A DNA stretch of 64,000 nt from Celeribacter baekdonensis (GCF_900102315.1 NZ_FNBL01000002.1:97194-161193); one strand, 5' to 3'; positions 53,683-63,036 are shown, numbered from the stretch's first letter. Notes: a model not told the origin generated them from the sequence alone. Translations and numbers: made by a program.

Positions 53683-55488
53683 ATGACAGGGGATGGAGAT
53701 GTCAAAACGCAAGACAAACCGCAAGAATTTGAGGTATTGAACGCGAATATCGCAAAGATAGAAGCTCTGTCACAACGGTTGATCACAGCGCTGGCCCAAA
53801 AGAAACCCGTGCCGCAGTCGTTGCAGGGGCCGAACCAAGAGTTGTTTATGAAAGCCGCGGCGGCCTATATGGCCGAAATGATGAACAACCCGGCGCGGAT
53901 TATCGAACATCAGGTCGGGCATTGGGGCAAAACGCTAAAGCATTATGTCGATGCCCAACATCGGCTGGCGAAGGGGGATCTGAGTCCGCCGCCGGACGAG
54001 ACCCCAAAGGATCGCCGGTTCGTCAACCCGGTTTGGGACAACAACCCGTATTTCAATTTTATCAAACAACAATACATGAGGAACGCCGAGGCGATTGAGA
54101 CCGCCGTGAGCGACCTTGAGGTGATGGAAGACCGCGAACGCCGCCGCGTCGATTATTTCACCCGCCAGATCATTGATATGATGTCGCCGACCAATTTCCT
54201 GGCGACCAACCCGGATGCATTGCAGCAGGCGATCGACACCGATGGCGAAAGCCTGGTGCGCGGTTTGGAAAACCTTGTGCGCGACCTTGAGGAGCACCAA
54301 GGTGAGGCGATTGTGAACCTGGCCGACAAGGCCGCCTTTAAAGTTGGTAAAAACATCGGCACCTCTCAGGGCGAGGTGGTGTTTCGCAACCGGATGTTTG
54401 AGCTGATCCAATATGCGCCTTTGACCAATGAGGTTCATAAGACCCCGCTTTTGATTTTTCCGCCTTGGATCAACAAATTCTACATTCTCGATCTGCGCGA
54501 ACAGAATTCTCTGATCAAATGGGTGGTGGAGCAGGGCTATACCGTCTTTGTCGTCTCTTGGGTCAACCCGGATGAAAGCTATGCCGATGTTGGCATGGAC
54601 ACCTATGTCGAAGAGGGATTTTTGACCGCCATTGCTCAAGTCAAAGAGATCACCAAAGAGGCCAAGATCAACGTGATTGGCTACTGTATCGCGGGCACGA
54701 CGTTGGCGATCACTTTGGGGTTGATGAAACAACGCGGTGACAGGTCGATCAAATCCGCCACCTTCTTTACCACCCTTACCGATTTTGCCGATCAGGGTGA
54801 GGTTGGGGTGTTTTTGGACGATGATTTCGTCGATGGGATCGAGGCGGAGGCGGAGCGCACCGGTTTGATGAAGTCGCTTTACATGAACCGCACCTTCTCC
54901 TACCTGCGCGCCAACGACCTGATTTATCAGCCCGCGATCCGCTCCTATATGATGGGGGAGGCACCGCCTGCCTTTGATCTTTTGTACTGGAATGGCGATG
55001 CCACCAACCTACCGGGGCGGATGGCGGTCGAATATCTGCGTGGTCTGTGTCAGCGCGATGAGTTGTCGACCACGGGTTTCCCGATTGCCGGAACCAAGGT
55101 GCATCTCAGCGACGTGGACGTGCCGCTCTGCGCCATTGGCTGTGAGACCGATCACATCGCGGCCTGGACCAGTTCCTATAATGGTGTGCGTCAGATGGGG
55201 TCAAAGAACAAAACCTTCATCCTGTCTGAATCCGGGCATATTGCCGGCATCGTCAATCCGCCATCGAAAAAGAAATACGGTCATTACACCAACAGCGATC
55301 TGACATTGTCGCCGCAGGAGTGGAAAGCGGGGGCTGATTTTCACCAAGGCTCGTGGTGGCCACGCTGGGAAAACTGGTTGTCATCTAAGGCGGGTAAGAT
55401 GGTCCCAGCACGTCATCCGGGTGATTCGGGGCGTGCGACATTGGGTCCGGCTCCGGGCGATTACGTTGCGTCACAGGCAACACCCTGA
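53683..55488 (+). CDS. phaC: Class I poly(3-hydroxyalkanoate) synthase
   Basis: This 601-residue enzyme polymerises 3-hydroxyacyl-CoA into PHA on granules. The N-terminal half is helical; the catalytic alpha/beta domain has Cys335 in NVIGYCIAGTT, Asp in CETDHIAAW and His in SESGHIAGIVNPP. FPPWINKFYILDL and WRMAVE-like blocks fit class I. Start ATG 53683 follows GAGGCGAG; an in-frame ATG at 53665 is possible. The order phaZ (divergent), phaC, phaP, phaR is the standard one for Rhodobacterales and Paracoccus. Confidence 0.96.
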   Translation: MTGDGDVKTQDKPQEFEVLNANIAKIEALSQRLITALAQKKPVPQSLQGPNQELFMKAAAAYMAEMMNNPARIIEHQVGHWGKTLKHYVDAQHRLAKGDLSPPPDETPKDRRFVNPVWDNNPYFNFIKQQYMRNAEAIETAVSDLEVMEDRERRRVDYFTRQIIDMMSPTNFLATNPDALQQAIDTDGESLVRGLENLVRDLEEHQGEAIVNLADKAAFKVGKNIGTSQGEVVFRNRMFELIQYAPLTNEVHKTPLLIFPPWINKFYILDLREQNSLIKWVVEQGYTVFVVSWVNPDESYADVGMDTYVEEGFLTAIAQVKEITKEAKINVIGYCIAGTTLAITLGLMKQRGDRSIKSATFFTTLTDFADQGEVGVFLDDDFVDGIEAEAERTGLMKSLYMNRTFSYLRANDLIYQPAIRSYMMGEAPPAFDLLYWNGDATNLPGRMAVEYLRGLCQRDELSTTGFPIAGTKVHLSDVDVPLCAIGCETDHIAAWTSSYNGVRQMGSKNKTFILSESGHIAGIVNPPSKKKYGHYTNSDLTLSPQEWKAGADFHQGSWWPRWENWLSSKAGKMVPARHPGDSGRATLGPAPGDYVASQATP

Positions 55489-55512
55489 ATCTACGTTGTT
55501 TTGGGTGACTTT

Positions 55513-55577
55513 CTGCGGTGCAGCATAAAACACTTGATTTTCTGCGCCGCAGCATGCATATTCTGTTTGCAAGTGCA
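55513..55577. promoter_or_regulatory. Cluster of PhaR operators upstream of the phasin gene
   Basis: Two perfect CTGC-N3-GCAG sites lie at 55513-55523 and 55542-55552, 29 bp apart, and a third, looser site TTGCAAGTGCAG follows at 55567-55578. PhaR of Paracoccus denitrificans is known to bind CTGC-N3/4-GCAG. The cluster is 86-151 bp before the phaP start. Confidence 0.85.
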
Positions 55578-55663
55578 GAGCGACATCGAACGCCGGTCTG
55601 TAACGAATTCAGAGCGGCACACCGGAACGGACCGCTTACTTAGTAACCGCAAAGGACTGTGAC

Positions 55664-56113
55664 ATGGCTAAAACTGATGACTTCACCAAAATGATGAAAG
55701 ACATGATGGGCAATTTCCCGATGGACATGTCCGCAATGCAGGACGCGTTCAAAACCCAAGCATCGCTTGGTGAGAAAATGGCCAAAGTGGCTCTCGAAGC
55801 GGCTGAGAAATCCACCGAGATTTCCTCCAAATGGACCAAAGAAGTTCTCGCAAAAGCTTCCGTCGTGGCCTCTGTGAAAGAAGAACCGACCGATTACACC
55901 AAAGCGGTCACCGATTTCGCTTCCGCTCAGGCTGAATTGGCTGCTGAAAACATGGCCGCTTTCGCGGAAGTTGCGAAAAAAGTTCAGATGGAAACCGTTG
56001 AACTGATGCTCGCAGCCGGCAAAGACGCAGGCGAAGACATGACCGCTGCCGCGAAAAAAGCGACAGATGAAATGACCAAAGCTGCGAAAAAAGTGGCCAC
56101 TCCGGCCGCCTAA
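55664..56113 (+). CDS. phaP: Phasin, PHA granule surface protein
   Basis: This 149-residue amphipathic helical protein coats PHA granules. It has no Cys or Trp-rich core; it shows long Ala/Lys/Glu helices such as AALEAAEKSTEISSKWTKEV and FASAQAELAAENMAAFAEVAKK, and a low-complexity C-terminal tail (AAAKKATDEMTKAAKKVATPAA). It starts with an AAAGGAC ribosome site. Its own promoter region has three PhaR-like sites, and a strong terminator follows, so high regulated expression is expected. Confidence 0.9.
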   Translation: MAKTDDFTKMMKDMMGNFPMDMSAMQDAFKTQASLGEKMAKVALEAAEKSTEISSKWTKEVLAKASVVASVKEEPTDYTKAVTDFASAQAELAAENMAAFAEVAKKVQMETVELMLAAGKDAGEDMTAAAKKATDEMTKAAKKVATPAA

Positions 56114-56175
56114 GCTCTTGGGTTTAACGACAGCATGCGCGCGTGGGGTTCGCCTCCCTGACCCCGCCGCATCAG

Positions 56176-56205
56176 AAACGGGCCTCCTTATCGGGGCCCG
56201 TTTTT
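56176..56205 (+). terminator. Terminator after phaP
   Basis: ACGGGCC (56178-56184) pairs with GGCCCGT (56195-56201) and a T-run follows. It is about 65 bp after the phaP stop. Confidence 0.85.
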
Positions 56206-56228
56206 CTTGGTGCGCGTCGCGTTAGGCG

Positions 56229-56239
56229 CTGCGCCGCAG
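56229..56239. promoter_or_regulatory. PhaR operator upstream of phaR
   Basis: CTGCGCCGCAG is a perfect CTGC-N3-GCAG site, identical to the one at 55542. It lies 141 bp before the phaR start, after the phaP terminator, and suggests autoregulation. Confidence 0.8.
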
Positions 56240-56379
56240 AAGTCCCTCAATGTCGCGCCCCCCGCCCATTTTCACCCCATCGACATGATAGCGGTATCGG
56301 TTTGGTGGGGATTTCTTTTGCTTTTGGAAAATCCGTCGCTTAGGCTCGCTGCAATGCCAATAAGGGAGGGGAGCCCAGA

Positions 56380-56943
56380 ATGGCCGCCGAAAAAAAAACA
56401 TACGATAAAACCGCGACGTTGTTGATCAAACGTTATGCGTCGCGTCGCCTCTATAACACTGAGACGTCTGATTATGTCACGCTGGAGGACATCGCGGGAT
56501 TTATCCGCGAGGGGCGGGATGTGCAGATCGTTGATCTGAAATCCGGGGATGATTTGACCCGTCAGTATCTTTTGCAAATCATCGCGGAACATGAAAGCCG
56601 TGGTGAAAGCGTGTTGCCGCTCAATGTCTTGACGGATCTTGTGCGCAGCTACACCACGGATATTCAATCCGTTGTACCGCAATTTTTGGCGCAGAGTTTT
56701 GAAATGCTCCGCCATGGCCAAGAGCAGGTGATGCAAAATTTTGGCACCAGTTTGCCGGGGTTTGAGGCGTTGCAAGCCCAACAAGAGGCCTTTCTGAAAG
56801 CAATGACAGGGGGGTTGGGCAGTGGGCTTGGGTCCAATTGGACCGCGCCCAAAACCGAAGCTGCGGCCGAGGGCAAAGAAGATTTGGGTGAGATCAAAAA
56901 ACAACTCGCTGAGCTTCAGGACAAACTGTCCAAACTGCAATAA
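56380..56943 (+). CDS. phaR: PHA synthesis repressor PhaR
   Basis: This is a 187-residue regulator. The N-terminal PHA accumulation regulator DNA-binding domain is LIKRYASRRLYNTETSDYVTLEDIAGFIREG (about 15-45); a PHB-binding middle region and a C-terminal coiled coil (IKKQLAELQDKLSKLQ) follow. PhaR represses phasin and itself until it is titrated onto nascent granules. A GGGAGGGG ribosome site is present. The operators upstream of phaP and phaR match its known site in Paracoccus. A terminator follows directly. Confidence 0.95.
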   Translation: MAAEKKTYDKTATLLIKRYASRRLYNTETSDYVTLEDIAGFIREGRDVQIVDLKSGDDLTRQYLLQIIAEHESRGESVLPLNVLTDLVRSYTTDIQSVVPQFLAQSFEMLRHGQEQVMQNFGTSLPGFEALQAQQEAFLKAMTGGLGSGLGSNWTAPKTEAAAEGKEDLGEIKKQLAELQDKLSKLQ

Positions 56944-56975
56944 ATGCGACCCATTTGATCCGCTGATCGAGACAA

Positions 56976-57003
56976 GCCCCGCCCAATCGGCGGGGTTTTG
57001 TTT
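56976..57003 (+). terminator. Terminator after phaR
   Basis: CCCCGCC (56977-56983) pairs with GGCGGGG (56989-56995) and TTTTGTTTT follows. It is 33 bp after the phaR stop. Confidence 0.9.
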
Positions 57004-57118
57004 TGCGGGTGCGGCATGAATGTACGGTCTCGTTCGATTAGGCGGGTGACAGTCCGCACCGCACCCCCTAGGCTTGTGATCAACACGAGATCAAACACCA
57101 AAAGGGTGACGCAGCGCG

Positions 57119-58063
57119 ATGAGTGACAAGGTTGGGCGGTTGACGCTTTGGGGGGTTGAGGTGTTTTTGGCCGTGTCCGAGGAGGGGTCTGTCTCGGCGG
57201 CGGCCAAGCGTTTGGGGGCCTCGCCCTCGGCCATATCGCAACAAATCTCAAACCTCGAAACTGCGCTGGGCACCGAATTGATGAACCGGCGCGAGCGACC
57301 GATGAGCCTGACGCCTGCGGGCCGGGTGTTGCGTAAAAGGGCGCAAACGATCCTGTTGGAAGCGGCCCGGGCGCGCTCTGAAATTGCCGGTCTGGACCTC
57401 AGCCAATTGGGCCAATTGCGCCTCGGCATGGTCGAAGATTTTGAATCGAGTGTCACACCTTTGTTGATCGCGCAGATGGCCGACACGTTGACCAACACCC
57501 GGTTTGAATTGGAAACCGGCCCGTCGCATCGGCTGCTCGATCGGTTGGAACACCGGGCGTTGGATGTCATTGTCGCCGCCGAATTGGATGTGGCTGAGGA
57601 CTGGCGCGAAAGCCATCCGATGTTACAAGATCCGTTCGTTGCGGTGGTGCCAAAGGGCGATCGCGAGGCGATCTACACCCTGCCGCTGATCCAATACACC
57701 CGCCGTCATGCGATGGGGCGGATGGTGGCCAATCACCTGTCAGAACAGGGGATGCGGCTGACCCAGCGGTTTGAATTGGACAGTTACCGCGCCATGTTGG
57801 CGATGGTGGCGGGGGGCACCGGGTGGACGATCCTGTCCTCGCTGGGTGTGCTCAATGCCGGGCGATATGCCAGAGCGATTGAGGTGATCCCGTTGCCGAC
57901 CACGCCGCTGTCGCGCCGGATTTCCCTGACCGTGCGCCGGGATGGCGTGTCCGAGATGGCCAGCGAAATCGCCACGCGCTTGCGCCCTCTGTTGCAGGAT
58001 CAGGTGGTCACACCCTTGGTCGCGGCCAACCCATGGCTTGAGGGCTACGTCAAACTGCTCTAA
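57119..58063 (+). CDS. LysR family transcriptional regulator
   Basis: This 314-residue LysR-type regulator has an N-terminal helix-turn-helix (VEVFLAVSEEGSVSAAAKRLGASPSAISQQISNLE, about 10-44) and an effector-binding domain beginning near LRLGMVEDFESSVTPLL. It lies between phaR and a DegT aminotransferase, both separated by terminators, so its targets are not obvious. It is not divergent from any gene. The 175 bp upstream (56944-57118) include the phaR terminator. Confidence 0.9.
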   Translation: MSDKVGRLTLWGVEVFLAVSEEGSVSAAAKRLGASPSAISQQISNLETALGTELMNRRERPMSLTPAGRVLRKRAQTILLEAARARSEIAGLDLSQLGQLRLGMVEDFESSVTPLLIAQMADTLTNTRFELETGPSHRLLDRLEHRALDVIVAAELDVAEDWRESHPMLQDPFVAVVPKGDREAIYTLPLIQYTRRHAMGRMVANHLSEQGMRLTQRFELDSYRAMLAMVAGGTGWTILSSLGVLNAGRYARAIEVIPLPTTPLSRRISLTVRRDGVSEMASEIATRLRPLLQDQVVTPLVAANPWLEGYVKLL

Positions 58064-58067
58064 CGCA

Positions 58068-58096
58068 AACGCCGCCCAGATGCGGGCGGCGTTTTT
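58068..58096. terminator. Terminator between LysR gene and DegT gene
   Basis: AACGCCGCCC (58068-58077) pairs with GGGCGGCGTT (58084-58093) and TTTT follows on the plus strand. It is 4 bp after the LysR stop and 20 bp from the convergent DegT-type gene's stop. Confidence 0.85.
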
Positions 58097-58116
58097 GATT
58101 TTTAAACTGAACGTGA

Positions 58117-59331
58117 TTATTCGGCGGCGGCGCGCACGCCTTTGACCGCCTCGGCGGCACCAAGCAAAGCGTCGGCGATAAAGTCGAGATCGGGCTGTTG
58201 CAACCGCGCCGGAAGGCGGGTGTCGCAGGCCTTGGACAGCATCTCGCGGGTTTTCGGCAGCTCGGGCGTGTCGCCCAGGAATTGCCAGTTCCAAAAGGCG
58301 CGGGCGTTGTCGGTGGAGAGGCCAAAGACCTGAACCGAGACACCGCGCGCTTTGGCGGCCTCTTGGAAGGACAGTGCCTCCTCAGAGGAGAAATCCACCA
58401 AGTTGAACTGAAGACTGTCGGGCGCGCGGACCTCTTTGTCGAGCTTGGCGGGCACGGTCAGATAGGGCGAAGCCTCAAGCAATGCTGCGACATAATCATG
58501 GTTGCGACGGCCATCGGCCACACGGCGCGGCACCTCATTGATTTGCGGACGCACCAGAGTGGCGGACATGTTGGACAGGCGGGTGTTGTACAGCGGCAGC
58601 TTGTTTTGCCAACGGTCAAAGGCCTCCACGAGGGCATTGTCGCGTTGCGGATTGTGCTTGGCCCAGTTGTGCTCATAGGCGCCGGACATGATCACGGCGC
58701 GGGCATAGACCTCGGCATCATCGGTGATCATGATGCCGCCTTCGCCGCCGTTCAAAAGTTTGTAAGACTGGAACGAGAAACAGCCGATCTTGCCGATTGT
58801 GCCAATGTTTTGCCCGTCCCAAACGGTGCCAAGGCTGTGGGCAGCGTCTTCGATCAACGGGATGCCTTTGGCGTCACAGGCGGTTTTGATCGCGTCCATA
58901 TCGGAGGTGTGGCCACGCATATGCGAGATCATCACCGCGTCGGCACCTTCGATTTTGGCGTGAAAATCGTCCAGATCAATGCGGTAATTGTCGCCGCATT
59001 CGACCAAAACCGGTGTGCAATTGGCATGAACGATGGCGGAGGGCACGGCGGCAAAGGTGAAGGCCGGGATCAAAACGCGCGCATCGCGCGGCAGGTCGAG
59101 CGCCTTGAGCGAGAGGAACAGAGCGGCGGAGCAGGAGGCAACGGCGAGCGCATATTTCGCGCCGAGCATGGCGGCGAATTCCTGTTCGAGCAACGTCACC
59201 GGCGCGTCTTTGGCGGCTGTGTAGCGGAACAAATCGCCTGACAAAAGCAGGCGTTCGACCTCCTCGCGGGCCAAGGAGGGGATCGGTTCGGCATCGTAGA
59301 CGTTGGGGGCGTGAGAAGCTCCGTCGGACAT
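58117..59331 (-). CDS. DegT/DnrJ/EryC1/StrS aminotransferase
   Basis: This 404-residue PLP enzyme is of the sugar aminotransferase group. GSxx-type ASCSAALFLSLKAL, PAFTFAAVPSAIVHANCTPV, IPLIEDAAHSLG and the PLP lysine in GCFSFQSYKLLNGGEGG are present. Such enzymes usually aminate keto-sugars, though relatives act on other ketones. No sugar-nucleotide genes are adjacent; the downstream-facing neighbours on the same strand are glutamine-synthetase-like ligases, across a terminator. I use the start at 59331; ATG 59343 is also possible. Confidence 0.88.
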   Translation of the reverse strand: MSDGASHAPNVYDAEPIPSLAREEVERLLLSGDLFRYTAAKDAPVTLLEQEFAAMLGAKYALAVASCSAALFLSLKALDLPRDARVLIPAFTFAAVPSAIVHANCTPVLVECGDNYRIDLDDFHAKIEGADAVMISHMRGHTSDMDAIKTACDAKGIPLIEDAAHSLGTVWDGQNIGTIGKIGCFSFQSYKLLNGGEGGIMITDDAEVYARAVIMSGAYEHNWAKHNPQRDNALVEAFDRWQNKLPLYNTRLSNMSATLVRPQINEVPRRVADGRRNHDYVAALLEASPYLTVPAKLDKEVRAPDSLQFNLVDFSSEEALSFQEAAKARGVSVQVFGLSTDNARAFWNWQFLGDTPELPKTREMLSKACDTRLPARLQQPDLDFIADALLGAAEAVKGVRAAAE

Positions 59332-59460
59332 GTCTTTCACCATTCTTGAATTCTTCTTTCAGAATAACTGTAAGTGGTGTGCGATGAGAAATCTACTCTT
59401 GTGCTGTCGCACCGGCGGGTTTTCGCAAAAAATTCACATTTTCCGGGGTGGACGCGCAGC

Positions 59461-59486
59461 AAAAAGGGGGCAAACCTGCCCCCTTT
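59461..59486 (-). terminator. Terminator of the ligase operon
   Basis: AAAGGGGGCA (59463-59472) pairs with TGCCCCCTTT (59477-59486) around a 4-nt loop, followed on the minus strand by a T-run. It is 27 bp after the stop of the glutamine-synthetase-like gene. Confidence 0.9.
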
Positions 59487-59513
59487 GCGTGTCGAATATG
59501 ATCGGAATCCGCT

Positions 59514-60866
59514 TTAGACGTTGAGCAAAAGATGCTCGCGCTCCCATGGCGAAATCACCTGTAAAAACGCATCGTTTTCGGTGCGCTTCACCTGAATATA
59601 GGTGCGGCAGAAATCGCGGCCCAGCACCTCTTGCATCTGATCGGCGCGCTGCAACAGGTCAAGCGCGGAGGCCAAAGTCCCCGGAATGCCCTCGGCAGAG
59701 GCATAAGCGTCACCAACATATTCCGCGCGCGGTTCACGCCGCTCCATCAGGCCGAGATAGCCACAGGCCAGCGAAGCCGCAATCGACAGATAGGGGTTTA
59801 CATCCATGCCCGGCAGACGGTTTTCAATCCGCCGCGCCTCAGGGCCAGAGATCGGCACGCGCAGCCCGGTGGTGCGGTTGTCGCGGCCCCATTCAAGGTT
59901 AATTGGAGCGGCGAAATCGCGGACATAGCGGCGGTAGCTGTTCACATAGGGCGCATGGATCGCAATCGTCGAAGCGAGGTGATTTTGCAGACCGGCAATG
60001 AAATGATGAAAGGCTTCGGTCTCGGCGCCATTGGCATCCGAGAAGATATTGTCGCCGGTTTTCAGGTCCACGACCGAATGGTGAATGTGCATCGCAGACC
60101 CCGGTTCGTCCTGAATCGGTTTGGCCATAAAGGTGGCAAAACAATCGTGACGCAGGGCGGCTTCGCGGATCAACCGTTTGAAATAAAACATTTCATCGGC
60201 CAATTTGACCGGATCGCCATGGCGCAGGTTCATCTCGATCTGACCGGCACCGCCCTCTTGCAAGATACCGTCGATCTCAAGGCCCTGAGCCTCGGCAAAG
60301 TCGTAAATATCGTCAATGATCGGGCCGTATTCGTCCACGGCGGACATGGAATAGGCCTGACGTTGCGCGGCACGGCGTCCGGTGCGGCCAATCGGCGGCT
60401 CAATCGGTTGGTTCGGGTCGGTGTTACGCGCGACGAGGAAGAATTCCATCTCCGGCGCGACAATCGGGTCCCAGCCCTGTTGGTGATACAAATCCACCAC
60501 GCGTTTCAACACGTTGCGCGGGGCCACGGGCATCAAATCGCCCTTTTGGTCGAACACATCATGGATGACCTGAAGCGTGCAATCGGCAGTCCATGGTGCG
60601 GCGGAGGCGGTGGTGAAATCGGGCACCAAAACCATGTCAGGTTCGGTAAACGGCGCATCCGCGTCATCGACCCAATCGCCATTGATGGATTGCAAAAAGA
60701 TCGAGTTGGGCAGGTAGAAATGCTTTTGCGTGGCGAATTTTGCGGCGGGCATCGCCTTGCCGCGGGCAATGCCGGAGAGATCGGCGACGATACATTCGAC
60801 CTCATCCAGTTTGCGCCCGTCCATGAAATCAAGGGCGGCCTGTGGCAGTTGATCAAAGAAATCCAT
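59514..60866 (-). CDS. Glutamine-synthetase-family ligase (GlnA3/PuuA-like), copy 1
   Basis: This 450-residue ATP-dependent amine ligase has EMEFFLVARN, EGGAGQIEMNLRHGDPVKLAD, GSAMHIHHSVVD and NRTTGLRVPISGPEARRIENRLPG, the Glu/His metal and ATP motifs of the family. Members such as PuuA join glutamate to putrescine or similar amines. The start overlaps the upstream amidotransferase stop by 1 bp (TGATG). It is the last gene of the unit and is followed by a strong terminator. The amine acceptor cannot be read. Confidence 0.9.
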   Translation of the reverse strand: MDFFDQLPQAALDFMDGRKLDEVECIVADLSGIARGKAMPAAKFATQKHFYLPNSIFLQSINGDWVDDADAPFTEPDMVLVPDFTTASAAPWTADCTLQVIHDVFDQKGDLMPVAPRNVLKRVVDLYHQQGWDPIVAPEMEFFLVARNTDPNQPIEPPIGRTGRRAAQRQAYSMSAVDEYGPIIDDIYDFAEAQGLEIDGILQEGGAGQIEMNLRHGDPVKLADEMFYFKRLIREAALRHDCFATFMAKPIQDEPGSAMHIHHSVVDLKTGDNIFSDANGAETEAFHHFIAGLQNHLASTIAIHAPYVNSYRRYVRDFAAPINLEWGRDNRTTGLRVPISGPEARRIENRLPGMDVNPYLSIAASLACGYLGLMERREPRAEYVGDAYASAEGIPGTLASALDLLQRADQMQEVLGRDFCRTYIQVKRTENDAFLQVISPWEREHLLLNV

Positions 60867-61561
60867 CAGATCAGGGCCTCCCGCCCATGTTCAAGAAATC
60901 CCGCCATGAGCTCGGCAAAGCGCGCGTCATCGGTGGGTTTTGTGTTCTCATCAAGGGCCGCTGCGATCCGATCCTGCGGATAGGCTGGATCATGCGCGCG
61001 TGCGGCCAAATAGTCAGCGATGATGGCTGGCGACAATTCCGGGTGGGGCTGAATCGTCAGGATGCTGTCGCCATAGACCAGCGCGGCATTGGCGCAGAAA
61101 TCATTCTGGCCCACCACTTCGGCGCCTTTGGGCGGCGTGGTGACCTGATCTTGGTGCCAGGCGTTGAGGTGGATGTGGCCCAAGGCCGGGATGTCATATG
61201 CGGTGCGGCCAATCGACCAGCCGCCTTTGAATTTCTCCACCGTGCCGCCCAGGGCCTTGGCGATGATTTGATGGCCAAAACAGATGCCCAACATCCGTCG
61301 ACCGGAGGCATGAATGTCCCGGATCAGCGCCTCAAGCGGCGGGATAAACGGGTGGTCTTCATAGGCACCATGTTTGGAGCCGGTCAAAAGCCACGCATCG
61401 GCGGCCTCCGGCCCGTCAGGGAAGTCCATGTCAACAACGTTCCAGACCTCATAGCTATAGCCATAAGGCGCAAGGAGTTGCGTAAACATGTGATCAAAAT
61501 CCCCGTGTTTTTGCGCCACCGGGTCAGGCGCGTGTCCGCATTGCAGAATGCCGAGTTTCAT
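60866..61561 (-). CDS. Class I glutamine amidotransferase-like hydrolase
   Basis: This 231-residue GATase1 protein has its nucleophile Cys in LGICFGHQIIAKALGG and His/Glu in ILTIQPHPELS; WLLTGSKHGAYED is the oxyanion region. It is like the yeast-type or PuuD-style stand-alone domains, which remove the gamma-glutamyl group or hydrolyse a gamma-glutamyl amide rather than supplying ammonia to a synthase. Its position between two glutamyl-ligase genes supports release of a gamma-glutamyl intermediate. A 131-bp gap separates it from copy 2; I see nothing in that gap. Confidence 0.9.
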   Translation of the reverse strand: MKLGILQCGHAPDPVAQKHGDFDHMFTQLLAPYGYSYEVWNVVDMDFPDGPEAADAWLLTGSKHGAYEDHPFIPPLEALIRDIHASGRRMLGICFGHQIIAKALGGTVEKFKGGWSIGRTAYDIPALGHIHLNAWHQDQVTTPPKGAEVVGQNDFCANAALVYGDSILTIQPHPELSPAIIADYLAARAHDPAYPQDRIAAALDENTKPTDDARFAELMAGFLEHGREALI

Positions 61562-61692
61562 AAGTCACCGACTGTTGTGAATGCCTGACGGTAGCGCGTT
61601 GGTCAAAACGCCGCAAGGGGGCCACGGGGTCTGTTGCAATAATTTGATCAAATATTTTGCGCGCCCGGTGCCTGAGCGCCTTCACACCGGCG

Positions 61693-63036
61693 TCACACCG
61701 TATCGAGGTACAATTCGACCTGTTCCTCGGGCGTCAATTCGGCCCAGTCGCGGAACTCCTGGCGCTTGGTCAGGGTCAGGTTGCGCACCAATTGCTCTGG
61801 AAAAATGCGCCGCATCAGGGGAGAGGCGGCAAATGTATCAATCGCCGTGCCCCAATCGCCGGGCATTTCCGGCAGGTTTTGCGCATAGGCGTTCCCCGTG
61901 ATGGGCGGGGGCGCTTTCAGTGTGTCGTCCATGCCAATGAGGGCGGCGCCCAGAATGGCCGCGATCATCAGATGCGGGTTCACATCGCCGCCTGAGACCC
62001 GGTGTTCGATCCGCCGCGCTTTGGACGCGCCACCCGGCACGCGCACCGCCGCCGTGCGGTTGTCATAGCCCCAACACATCCGGGTGGGCGCGTGCGATCC
62101 GGCGACAAGGCGATCAAAACTGTTGCCATGCGGCGCAAAGATCAGGGCCGAGTCCGCCATTGCATGAAGGCATCCGGCAATCGCATGACGCATCAGATCG
62201 GTGCCAGCACTTGAGCCATCGTCAAACACATTTTCACCGGCCTCATTGAGCAGGGAGAAATGGGTGTGCATGCCGTTGCCGGCATAATCCTCGTAGGGTT
62301 TGGCCATGAATGAGGCGGCAAAGCCATGTTTGCGCGCCAGGCCTTTGACCAAGAGTTTGAACAGCCAGGCATCATCGGCGGCTTTCAACGCGTCGGCGCT
62401 ATAGACAAGGTTGATTTCAAACTGGCCCAGACCCGCCTCGGAAATCGCGGTGTCGGCCGGGATGTCCATTTCTTCGCAGGCCTCATAGAGGTCGGTGAAA
62501 AACGCATCAAAGGCGTCGAGCGCGCGCAGGGCCAATGTCTCCGCGCCGGGCCGCCGTTTGCCAGAGCGGGGTGAGCGGGGCACGCGCAGTTGGCGCGAAC
62601 TGTCATCGACGATGTAGAACTCCAATTCTGTGGCCACAACCGGGGTCAGCCCGCGCGCCTTGTAGCGATCGACCACACGGGCCAGGGCCTGACGCGGATC
62701 GCCATCAAAGGGGCGGCCATCCTCCATAAACATCCACATCGGCAAAAGCGCGGTAGGGCCTTCCAGCCACGGCATCGGGGTAAAGCCGCGCTCAGTCGGC
62801 AAAAGCACCCCGTCTTGGTCACCAGTCTCAAACACCAAAGGGCTGTCTTCGATATCCTCGCCCCAAATGTCGAGGTTCAAGACCGAAAGCGGAAACCGCG
62901 TGCCTTCCTGTTCGACCTTGCCTGCAAACCGCGCCGACATGCGTTTGCCGCGGGCTTGGCCGTTGAGATCGGCGGCAGCGACGCGGATGGTTTTGACCTC
63001 TGGATGTTCGCCCAGCCAACCCGCGTTTTGGATCAT
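61693..63036 (-). CDS. Glutamine-synthetase-family ligase, copy 2
   Basis: This 447-residue relative of copy 1 is clearly diverged: ATELEFYIVDDSSRQ, SEAGLGQFEINLVYSADALKAAD, NGMHTHFSLLNEAGENVF and YDNRTAAVRVPGGASKARRIEHRVSGGD. Both metal and ATP motifs are kept, so it should be active, probably on a different amine or carboxylate. Its start overlaps the stop of the ABC permease gene (ATGA), tying it to the transporter. The gene reads MIQNAGWLGEHPEVKTIRVAAADLNGQARGKRM in parts, with the usual N-terminal beta-grasp domain. Confidence 0.9.
   Translation of the reverse strand: MIQNAGWLGEHPEVKTIRVAAADLNGQARGKRMSARFAGKVEQEGTRFPLSVLNLDIWGEDIEDSPLVFETGDQDGVLLPTERGFTPMPWLEGPTALLPMWMFMEDGRPFDGDPRQALARVVDRYKARGLTPVVATELEFYIVDDSSRQLRVPRSPRSGKRRPGAETLALRALDAFDAFFTDLYEACEEMDIPADTAISEAGLGQFEINLVYSADALKAADDAWLFKLLVKGLARKHGFAASFMAKPYEDYAGNGMHTHFSLLNEAGENVFDDGSSAGTDLMRHAIAGCLHAMADSALIFAPHGNSFDRLVAGSHAPTRMCWGYDNRTAAVRVPGGASKARRIEHRVSGGDVNPHLMIAAILGAALIGMDDTLKAPPPITGNAYAQNLPEMPGDWGTAIDTFAASPLMRRIFPEQLVRNLTLTKRQEFRDWAELTPEEQVELYLDTV

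Noticed and set aside
59631-60983. A 450-codon plus-strand frame
   Set aside because: It is the mirror of the glutamine-synthetase-like gene, matching it over nearly the whole length, with no recognisable motif or ribosome site.
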